From: Chloroflexota bacterium
Lineage (GTDB): Bacteria > Chloroflexota > Limnocylindria > P2-11E
Assembly: GCA_025350745.1 (NCBI GenBank)
Contig: JANXXG010000051.1
Location: 1-11,479 of the forward strand
Length of the DNA: 11,479 nucleotides
Direction of reading: 5' to 3'
Part shown: in pieces, positions 5,918 through 11,479 of the stretch
Layout of the letters: each line of letters starts with the position of its first letter
Position numbering within the stretch: the stretch's first letter is position 1
The notes under the pieces: generated by a model
The model's database searches: none
Told to the model about the DNA's origin: nothing
The model's input: the letters and a program-made list of their open reading frames with translations, nothing else
Translations under genes and position numbers: made by a program

Positions 5918-7002
5918 GCTGATCCAGCCTCCTGCGCGAGCTCCCGCGCCTTCGGGAGGGTGAAGTGTACCGACGTGCCGCGGTCGGGGGCGCTGTCCAC
6001 TCCGATCTCGCCGCCCTGCGCGCGCACGATCGCGCGGCAGATGGTGAGGCCCAGGCCGAGGCCGCCGGCTTCGCCGCGGACGTTGCGCGACCGGAAGAAG
6101 CGTTGGAACAGCCTGTTGAGCTCGTCCGGCGGGATGGCAGGCCCGTCGTTGTGGATGGTGACGCGCACGAACCCCGCGACGATCTCGGTCCGAAGGGTGA
6201 TCTCCGAGCGCTCGGTCCCGTACTTGCCGGCGTTGGTCAGCAGATTCGCGAACACCTGACCGGTCCGGCGAGGGTCGCAGACGACCCGATCGGTCCCGCG
6301 GCCGAAGTGGGTGACCAGGCGCTGACCCTTGCTCTCGAAGACCGAGCGCACGAAGACCAGGCTGTCCTCGAGGATCCCCTTGACGCTCGTCGGCATCGCC
6401 CGCACCTCGAACGTACCGGCCTCGATGCTGCCGGCATCGAGAAGGTTCTCGACCAGGTGCTCGAGCCGCAGCGCGCTGCGACGAAGGGTGCCGACCATCG
6501 CGCGCAGCTCCTGACGCGGCATCGAGATCGCGTCCTGGTGGACGAGGTCGAGTGACGCGGTCATCGCCGCGATCGGGGTCCGAAGCTCATGGGCCACATC
6601 GAGCAGGAATTCCTCCTTCAAGCGCAACAGCTCCGCGCTCGCCGTCACGTCACGCACCGTGTGGATGGTGGCGCGCGGTGCGGCACCGGCGAGCTGCGTC
6701 GACACGATCTCGAGCACCCCCATCCGGTCTTCCCGCGGGAACCACGCCCGCCGGATCGACTGGCCCTGCGGGTCCTGCACGGTGATCGCGCCGGACACCA
6801 AGAGGAGCTCCTCGAACAGCCGGCCGGGCAGCTGGTCCTCGCCCAACAAGCGGAACGCGGCCGGGTTCGCCGACAAGATCCGGCCGTGGCCATCGCAGAT
6901 GAGGATCCCGTCGGTGAGCGCGACGAACGCGTCTTCGAACGCGACATTCGCGATCGCGTCGGTCGTGCGCCGGCCCGTTTTCAGCCGGCGCTCGGAGGGC
7001 AC
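5914..7002 (-). CDS. Soluble PAS-domain sensor histidine kinase (HisKA type)
   Basis: Histidine kinase of 362 residues without any membrane segment, so it senses an internal signal. A PAS domain occupies about 18-120 (ALTDGILICDGHGRILSANPAA, then FRLLGEDQLPG). The HisKA dimerisation domain has its phospho-acceptor H138 in EFLLDVAHELRTPIAAM. The ATPase domain shows the N-box around N243/N247 (FANLLTNAGKYG), a G1-like box NDGPAIPPDELNRLFQRFF and the G2 box EAGGLGLGLTI. All catalytic boxes are intact. It overlaps the response regulator by 4 nt (GTGA) and its GTG start (7002) overlaps the stop of the upstream GAF kinase by 1 nt. It is the natural cognate kinase of the OmpR-type regulator by family pairing and gene order. 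The PAS ligand cannot be predicted; I see no obvious haem or flavin signature. Confidence 0.92.
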   Translation of the reverse strand: MPSERRLKTGRRTTDAIANVAFEDAFVALTDGILICDGHGRILSANPAAFRLLGEDQLPGRLFEELLLVSGAITVQDPQGQSIRRAWFPREDRMGVLEIVSTQLAGAAPRATIHTVRDVTASAELLRLKEEFLLDVAHELRTPIAAMTASLDLVHQDAISMPRQELRAMVGTLRRSALRLEHLVENLLDAGSIEAGTFEVRAMPTSVKGILEDSLVFVRSVFESKGQRLVTHFGRGTDRVVCDPRRTGQVFANLLTNAGKYGTERSEITLRTEIVAGFVRVTIHNDGPAIPPDELNRLFQRFFRSRNVRGEAGGLGLGLTICRAIVRAQGGEIGVDSAPDRGTSVHFTLPKARELAQEAGSA

Positions 7003-8171
7003 TAGACCGCCCGGGGCACGCGGAGCCGCACCCGCGTGCCGTTGCCCGGACTCGAGTCGATCGAGAGCTGCGCGCCGATCAGGCGGGCGGCCTCGCGCAT
7101 CTGCAGCAGGCCAAGGCTGCCACGCCCGGCATAGCTGCCGAGCGTCGCCGCCACATCGAACCCGTTGCCGTCGTCCTCGACCAGGCCGACGATACCGCCG
7201 GCGTCATCGGTGACGTCGAGCGCCACGTTCGGCGCACGCCCGGTCTTCACGGCGTTGTTCGCGGCCTCCCGCAGGACCGTGAAGGCGCCGGCCTCCACCT
7301 CGGGCCCGAGTCGGGTGCTCGATGTCACCGTCCGCGCGAACACGCGCGAGCCGTTCGTCCCGTCCATGCGCTCCGCGAGCGCTCGCACGGCCGCGCTGAG
7401 CCCGTCCTCGGTCAGCGCGACCGGCCGCAGGGCGAACAGGATGTCCCGGAGACCCTTTTGGGCCTCGATGAGCCGCTCGCGCAGCCGGTCGAGGTCGGCC
7501 ATTGCCGCGGGCACATCGGTGCGCGCCTCGCGCTGCACGATCTCGATGCTGATCGCGGCGTTCGCGAGCGTCTGCGCGACGCCGTCGTGGAGGTCACGCG
7601 CCAGCCGGTGCCGGGTCTCCTCGGTCACCTTGACCACCCGGAGCCGCTCCAGCGCGAGCTGCGCGTTGAGGGCCACGTACTCGAGCGCGATGCCGGCGGA
7701 TCCCGCGAGCGAGCGCAACAGGGACTCGTCCGCGGCCGTGAACCGCTCATCACCGATCTTGTTCACCGCCTGGAGCACCCCGAGGCGCGATCGGTCGCGC
7801 GCGTCGATCGGCGCCACGAGCATCGACCGCGTGCGATATCCGGTGCGCGCGTCCACGCTGGCGTCGAAGCGCGGGTCCCCGTACGGGTCGTCGATACGGA
7901 GCACGCCACCGTTGCGTGCCACGTCCGAGGCGATGCCGCGGCCGTCGAGAGGGAGCCTGATCTCGCGCAGCTCGCTCTCGGTCAGCACCCGCGACCAGAC
8001 CTCCCCGCGCTCGTGGTCCACGACGTACACGGTCGCTCGCTCGGCGCCCAGCAGCGTCGTCGCGGCGTCCGCGATCCGGCGCAGCACGACGTCGATGTCC
8101 GTCTCGAGCGCGAGCTCGCGTTGGAGCGAGAGCAGGAGCGCCAGCTGCTCGGTCTCGCCCGTGGGGGTCAT
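7002..8171 (-). CDS. Soluble GAF-domain histidine kinase, HisKA_3 (NarX/DegS-like) type
   Basis: Cytosolic histidine kinase of 389 residues. An N-terminal GAF domain spans about 22-165 (LLGAERATVYVVDHERGEVWSR; RSMLVAPIDARDRSRLGVLQAVNK). A coiled segment leads to a HisKA_3 domain with phospho-acceptor H185 in RHRLARDLHDGVAQTL. The ATPase domain (about 280-389) has an N-box REAANNAVK, the G1 box VEDDGNGFD and a G2 region GRGSLGLLQMRE. The family's usual NA-x-KHA is NAVKTGRA here, a mild deviation. HisKA_3 kinases normally signal to NarL/FixJ-type regulators, yet the only regulator in this operon is OmpR-type, so its true partner may lie elsewhere or it may modulate the PAS kinase. The ATG at 8171 overlaps the ligase stop by 4 nt (ATGA); its TAG overlaps the next start by 1 nt. 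Confidence 0.9.
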   Translation of the reverse strand: MTPTGETEQLALLLSLQRELALETDIDVVLRRIADAATTLLGAERATVYVVDHERGEVWSRVLTESELREIRLPLDGRGIASDVARNGGVLRIDDPYGDPRFDASVDARTGYRTRSMLVAPIDARDRSRLGVLQAVNKIGDERFTAADESLLRSLAGSAGIALEYVALNAQLALERLRVVKVTEETRHRLARDLHDGVAQTLANAAISIEIVQREARTDVPAAMADLDRLRERLIEAQKGLRDILFALRPVALTEDGLSAAVRALAERMDGTNGSRVFARTVTSSTRLGPEVEAGAFTVLREAANNAVKTGRAPNVALDVTDDAGGIVGLVEDDGNGFDVAATLGSYAGRGSLGLLQMREAARLIGAQLSIDSSPGNGTRVRLRVPRAV

Positions 8172-9835
8172 CCGAGGTCAGTATCGGGCCGAACGCCCGG
8201 CAGCGAGAGGCTGCGCACCGTGTCGAGCGTGTCGATCTCCGACACGGGCTTGTCCGGACGCAGCCGGACGATCCGGGGGAACCGCAGCGCGAAGCCCGAC
8301 GCGTGCCGGCCGCTCGGCTGGACTTGGTCGAACGCCACCTCGATCACGGTGTCGGGGACGACGAGCCGGGACCGGCCGAAGTCCTTGACGGTGCGGGCCT
8401 TGAAATGCTCGGTCATCTCGGATATCTCCTTGTCGGTCAGCCCCGAGTACGCCTTGCCGACGTTCCGATACGCCTCGGCGTCCCGCACGGCGAAGGTGTA
8501 GTCCGACAGCACGTGACGCCGCTTGCCGTGGCCCCACTCGACGGCGGTCACCACGACGTCGAGCGTGCGTAACGCGCGCTTCACCTTCAACCATTCCATC
8601 CCTCGCCGGCCTGGCCGATAGGGCGAGCGCGGGTCCTTCACCATGAGCCCCTCGTTGCCTCGCTCACGCGCCGCGGCGAACTCGGCGTCGAGGGCCGCGA
8701 TCAGGGCCTCACCGGTCGCGCCGATCTCCTTCGATCGCGCGAACCGCAGCGGCGGCTGGAGCGAGAGCGTCGCGAGGACCGCGAGGCGTGCGGAGAGCGG
8801 CGCATCGAGGAGCGGGACCCCGTCGCGCTCGAGGATGTCGAAGATCACGAGGCTCGCCGGAAGCGTGCGCAACAGGTCTTCGCCGACCGCTTTCCGGCCG
8901 AGCCGGTGCTGGAACTCCGTGAACGGGATCGCGCGGCCTCCCGGATCGAGCCCGAGGACCTCGGCGTCGAGGACGAACGTGCCCGAGATCGCGCGCAGCG
9001 GAGCGAGCAGCTCCGGGAACCGGTCGGTCACGCGGTCGAAGGTCCGCGAGTAGAGCTCCACCCGGTCGCCATCCTTGTGGACCTGCGTCCGCACGCCGTC
9101 GTACTTGTCGTCGACGACATACGGCGCCGTGAATCGCCTCTCCACCTCCTCGAGCTCGAGCACCGGCGTCGCCAGCATCATCCCGATCGGCGCGAAGTGG
9201 ACGAACCGCGCTTCGTCGAGCGTGTCGCGCTTCGCCTGTACCGCGGTCACGCCGATGTCGCCGCCGAGCATGTGCGCGCGACCGACGGCCTCGCGGTCCC
9301 GTCCGAAGGCGCGCGCGATCGCGTCCTCGAGGAGCCCTTCGCGCACCCCGATCCGCGGCTCGCCGCTCATGACCTTGATCAGGTAGCGAAGCTCGCCGGG
9401 GGTCGCGCGTACGAGGAGCGCGTCCAGCAGCAGCCGCTTCGGCGCGACGCCGCGCGTTGCGGCGATCTTCTCGAACGCGTCGTGTACGTCGCTCAGGTGG
9501 AGTGGCGGGTCGGCAGCGGCGCGTCCGGATCGCAGGGCGAGGTCCGCGGTCGCGTCGCCGAGGTCGGCGTGCGTCTGGTAGGCCGCGCTGACGTCCTCGG
9601 CCGTGGCGCCGGTGAGCCCGATGACGCTGTCCAGGAGCGCCCGCCAGCCCACCGCGAGGACCCGCTCGTCGGTCCGGGGGAACGGGACACCCGCGAAGAG
9701 CCGCGCCGCGATCTCGAGATCCGCCTCGTCGAGCGAGGGCAAATAGGCCCCCAGAGCCGCCAGCTTCGCCAATTTCCCGCTCGTCGCCCGAACGGCATCG
9801 GCCGTGCTTACCCAATCGGTGAAACGGGCGCTCAT
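8168..9835 (-). CDS. ATP-dependent DNA ligase
   Basis: Seals DNA nicks using ATP; in bacteria such enzymes supplement the essential NAD-dependent LigA, mostly in repair. The 555-residue length and layout match three-domain ligases of the archaeal/bacterial LigB type: N-terminal DNA-binding domain about 1-200; adenylyltransferase domain about 210-425 with motif I K244-YDGVR (the lysine that carries AMP), motif III around FVLDAEVLG (287-295), motif IV EGLMVKDP (395-402) and motif V WLKVKR (415-420); C-terminal OB-fold about 425-550. No polymerase or nuclease domain is fused, unlike LigD. All nucleotidyl-transfer motifs are intact. It starts at ATG 9835 with GGAAGG about 11 nt upstream. It is the first gene of the leftward operon and its TGA overlaps the GAF-kinase start by 4 nt, an unusual partnership for a ligase. 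Confidence 0.95.
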   Translation of the reverse strand: MSARFTDWVSTADAVRATSGKLAKLAALGAYLPSLDEADLEIAARLFAGVPFPRTDERVLAVGWRALLDSVIGLTGATAEDVSAAYQTHADLGDATADLALRSGRAAADPPLHLSDVHDAFEKIAATRGVAPKRLLLDALLVRATPGELRYLIKVMSGEPRIGVREGLLEDAIARAFGRDREAVGRAHMLGGDIGVTAVQAKRDTLDEARFVHFAPIGMMLATPVLELEEVERRFTAPYVVDDKYDGVRTQVHKDGDRVELYSRTFDRVTDRFPELLAPLRAISGTFVLDAEVLGLDPGGRAIPFTEFQHRLGRKAVGEDLLRTLPASLVIFDILERDGVPLLDAPLSARLAVLATLSLQPPLRFARSKEIGATGEALIAALDAEFAAARERGNEGLMVKDPRSPYRPGRRGMEWLKVKRALRTLDVVVTAVEWGHGKRRHVLSDYTFAVRDAEAYRNVGKAYSGLTDKEISEMTEHFKARTVKDFGRSRLVVPDTVIEVAFDQVQPSGRHASGFALRFPRIVRLRPDKPVSEIDTLDTVRSLSLPGVRPDTDLG

Positions 9836-9862
9836 TCGAGAACGACCTTCCTGGAGGTATGC
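9836..9862. promoter_or_regulatory. 27-bp divergent gap between ligase and small membrane gene
   Basis: Only 27 bp separate the two divergent start codons. It holds the ribosome-binding site GGAGG (9853-9857) of the rightward small gene and, on the other strand, AGGAAGG for the ligase. There is no room for either promoter, so each must lie inside the opposite gene's coding sequence, giving overlapping divergent transcription. Confidence 0.5.
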
Positions 9863-10065
9863 ATGGGCCTGCTCGAGCTCCTCATCGTCGTCGTCCTGTT
9901 GTTCTGGCTCTTCGGCTATTTCGGCCGCGGCCGGTTCTACGGTTCGCGCGGCGGCACGGCCGTCAACACTGGCTGGGCCAGCTCGCCGGTGGCAACTGGG
10001 TGCACACCCTGCTCGTCATCGTCGTCATTCTCATCGTCCTTCGCCTTCTTGGGGTGCATTTCTAG
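9863..10065 (+). CDS. Small two-helix membrane protein with apparent -1 frameshift
   Basis: Small hydrophobic protein of roughly 67 residues if the reading frame switches once. The first half reads from ATG 9863 (GGAGG five bases upstream) as MGLLELLIVVVLLFWLFGYF, then GRGRFYGSRGG: one membrane helix and a Gly/Arg loop. The second half is in the -1 frame, read as HWLGQLAGGNWVHTLLVIVV then ILIVLRLLGVHF, ending at TAG 10063-10065. The GGN-x-x-H-x-LLVI pattern resembles the end of the Lmo0937/DUF5670 family of small membrane proteins. Without the shift, the first frame continues into a Ser/Cys-rich tail ending at 10069. Third-position GC also switches frame, at about 9960-9985. I see no classic slippery heptamer, so a sequencing error or a genuine inactivating indel is more likely than programmed shifting. 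Function unknown. Confidence 0.6.
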
Positions 10066-10072
10066 CTAGAGT

Positions 10073-10096
10073 CGGGGGCGATGCAAAAAGCCCCCG
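10073..10096 (+). promoter_or_regulatory. Hairpin with the larA start codon in its loop
   Basis: CGGGGGC (10073-10079) pairs perfectly with GCCCCCG (10090-10096) around a 10-nt loop GATGCAAAAA that holds the ATG at 10081. In RNA the only G-rich candidate ribosome-binding sequence would be locked in the stem. It could dampen or control initiation, or indicate that the true start is the later in-frame ATG at 10111. No U-run follows, so it is not a standard terminator for the small gene upstream. Confidence 0.45.
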
Positions 10097-11430
10097 GTAG
10101 CCACCAGCAGATGCTCCGCGTCCCCTACGGCCACCAGGAGCTGGAGTTCATGGTCCAGCCCTGGTTCGACGTGGACGTGGTCGAGTCGTCCCCGGCCACG
10201 CCGGTGGGCGACCTCGGCGCCGCGGCGCGGGCGAGCCTCGCCGCGCCGCTCGGCTCGACGCGCCTGCGTGACCTGGCGGCCGACGCGAAGCGCTCCGCCG
10301 GCACGCGGCGTCCCCGCGTGGTCATCGCCGTCACGGACCTCACGCGGGCCTGTCCCGACGATGTGCTCGTGCCTCCGCTCCTCGAGGAGCTGAATGCGGG
10401 TGGTATCGCCGATGAGGACATCATGGTGATGATCGGTGTCGGCCTCCATCGGCCGACCACCGATGCCGAGAAGGCGGAGAAGCTCGGCGACGTCGCGCGC
10501 CGGGTGCGCGTCGTCGATTCCAATGGCCGCGATCCGGCGGCGTGGGCCGACCTGGGGACGATCCCGCCGTACGACGTTCCCGGCTTCACGCAGAAGCTCG
10601 TGAAGGACGCGGATCTCGTCATCGCCACGGGCATCGTCGAGCCGCATCAGTACGCCGGTTATTCCGGCGGGCGCAAGACCGTCGCCATCGGCTGCTGCGG
10701 CGAGCCGGTGATCACCGCGACCCACGGCATGCGATTCCTCGAAGACCCCGGCGTTCGGCTTGGCCGCATCGACGGCAATCCGTTCCACGAGACGGTGCGC
10801 GAGATCGCGCGCCGCGCGGGCCTGCGCTTCTGCATCAACGTCGTGACCGACGATCGCGAGCGCGTGGTCGCCGTCGCGTCGGGCGAGCCGGACGCCGTGC
10901 TCGCCGAGCTCGTCGCGAAGGCCGCTGCGATCTATACCCGGCCGATCTTCAAGCAGTACGACATCGCGATTGCGGGCGTCGGCGCGCCGAAGGATGTGAA
11001 CCTCTATCAGGCGTCACGCGCGGCGACCTACCTGCGGTTCGCGCCCACCCCGGTGGTGCGTGAGGGCGGCTCGATCATCCTGCCGGCCAAGCTCGATGAG
11101 GGGGCCGGTGAGGGGGCGGGAGAGCAGCGCTTCCTCCACGCGCTCGAGTCCGCGGAATCACCGGCCGCCGTCGTCGAGGCCGCGCGGCGGCACTTCGCGG
11201 GCGGAGAGCAGCGCGCCGTGATGGTCGCGCTGACCCTGCAGCACTGTCAGATCGTCGTTGCGGCCTCGGAGGCGCCGGAGATCGTGCGCCTCGCGAAGCT
11301 CCGCGCGGCCGTGGACGTCGAGGAAGCGCTCGACATCGCCTACGAGCACATCGGCCGGCCCGAGCGCGCGAGCGTCCTCCTGGTGCCGCGGGCGATCCAC
11401 ACTCTTCCGGTGGTGCAGCCGCCCGCCTAG
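10081..11430 (+). CDS. larA: LarA-family nickel-pincer racemase/epimerase
   Basis: Homologue of the nickel-dependent lactate racemase LarA, which uses a nickel-pincer nucleotide cofactor tethered to a lysine to move hydride on 2-hydroxy acids. At 449 residues it is near the usual length. Visible motifs: D86-L-T-R89 (VTDLTRACPDD), the GLHRP motif with H123, EPH with H189, and YAGYSGGRK with K199, the expected attachment lysine. The C-terminal half contains GAPKDVNLYQASRA, also characteristic. The key catalytic residues known from lactate racemase are therefore present. The family is broad and many members act on other 2-hydroxy acids, so the substrate is not assured. Cofactor-making genes (larB, larC, larE) are not in the window. 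The ATG at 10081 is in a hairpin loop; the ATG at 10111 (MLRVPYGHQELEF) fits the family's N-terminus as well. The stop shares CTAG with a convergent gene. Confidence 0.87.
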   Translation: MQKAPGSHQQMLRVPYGHQELEFMVQPWFDVDVVESSPATPVGDLGAAARASLAAPLGSTRLRDLAADAKRSAGTRRPRVVIAVTDLTRACPDDVLVPPLLEELNAGGIADEDIMVMIGVGLHRPTTDAEKAEKLGDVARRVRVVDSNGRDPAAWADLGTIPPYDVPGFTQKLVKDADLVIATGIVEPHQYAGYSGGRKTVAIGCCGEPVITATHGMRFLEDPGVRLGRIDGNPFHETVREIARRAGLRFCINVVTDDRERVVAVASGEPDAVLAELVAKAAAIYTRPIFKQYDIAIAGVGAPKDVNLYQASRAATYLRFAPTPVVREGGSIILPAKLDEGAGEGAGEQRFLHALESAESPAAVVEAARRHFAGGEQRAVMVALTLQHCQIVVAASEAPEIVRLAKLRAAVDVEEALDIAYEHIGRPERASVLLVPRAIHTLPVVQPPA

Positions 11431-11479
11431 CCTTTCTTCTTGCGTTTCGGTTTCGCTGGCAGCGCTTGGACCCGCACCG
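11427..11479 (-). CDS. C-terminal end of a leftward gene with Lys/Arg-rich tail
   Basis: The minus strand has an open frame entering from the window's right edge and ending at TAG (11429-11427). It reads VRVQALPAKPKRKKKG. Such strongly basic tails occur on nucleic-acid-binding proteins, but 17 codons are too few to identify a family. Supporting points are the plausible basic tail and the CTAG stop context seen at the other genes here. The stop overlaps the larA stop tail to tail. It may be chance. Confidence 0.35.
   Translation of the reverse strand, partial: VRVQALPAKPKRKKKG

Noticed and set aside
7165..8501. Long rightward open frames (407 and 347 codons) opposite the GAF kinase and ligase
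   Set aside because: Ser/Arg-rich or Arg/Glu/Val-rich shadows; the minus strand carries full kinase and ligase motifs.
8906..9862. Rightward frame running into the small membrane gene as one 387-codon protein
   Set aside because: The part before 9863 is antisense to the ligase and has shadow composition; only the segment after the GGAGG site looks like protein.
9940..9990. Programmed -1 frameshift site in the small membrane gene
   Set aside because: No X-XXY-YYZ slippery heptamer is seen near the switch, so I do not claim recoding as the leading explanation.
1..11479. CRISPR array, tRNA, rRNA, integrase attachment site, or defence/toxin system
   Set aside because: I looked for regularly spaced repeats, tRNA-like cloverleaf ends and known defence motifs and saw none.

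Overview
The window is GC-rich, tightly packed bacterial DNA: 4-nt and 1-nt gene overlaps, strong G/C preference at third codon positions, and TAG stops almost throughout. Nothing in it fixes the taxon. The mix (ATP-dependent DNA ligase of the archaeal/bacterial repair type, DUF4383 membrane protein, RskA-type anti-sigma factor, LarA-family enzyme, soluble GAF/PAS kinases) would fit a Chloroflexota-like or actinobacterial soil/aquatic lineage. I lean weakly to Chloroflexota. The left edge lies inside an insertion sequence.

Layout. (1) Positions 1-318 are the 3' end of an ISL3-type insertion sequence. It has cut off the end of a leftward lipoprotein gene that carries a duplicated His-containing domain. 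Upstream of that gene, on the same strand, are an amicyanin-like cupredoxin lipoprotein and, beyond a strong terminator hairpin, a four-helix DUF4383 membrane protein. (2) Divergent from these, 2524-5194 reads rightward: an ECF sigma factor, its overlapping zinc-motif/RskA anti-sigma factor, and a GAF-GGDEF diguanylate cyclase whose C-terminus resembles an MshEN/T2SSE_N c-di-GMP-binding half-domain. (3) Meeting it tail to tail with no gap is a leftward four-gene operon, 9835 to 5195: ATP-dependent DNA ligase, GAF/HisKA_3 histidine kinase, PAS/HisKA histidine kinase, OmpR-type response regulator. All junctions overlap (4, 1 and 4 nt). (4) Divergent from the ligase, only 27 bp away, is a small two-helix membrane protein with an apparent -1 frameshift, followed by a LarA-family nickel-pincer racemase/epimerase. 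The last 53 bases hold the Lys/Arg-rich end of a leftward gene that shares its CTAG stop with larA.

How the parts may work together (inference). Three regulatory modules sit side by side: an envelope-sensing sigma/anti-sigma pair, a c-di-GMP synthase with a GAF sensor and an intact inhibitory site, and a soluble two-kinase phosphorelay translationally coupled to a repair ligase. The cupredoxin/lipoprotein pair is an extracytoplasmic, probably copper-related unit. The most notable points are the cyclase/MshEN-like fusion with a probable CTG start, the ligase-kinase operon, the near-exclusive use of CTAG as stop context, and the frameshifted small membrane gene.
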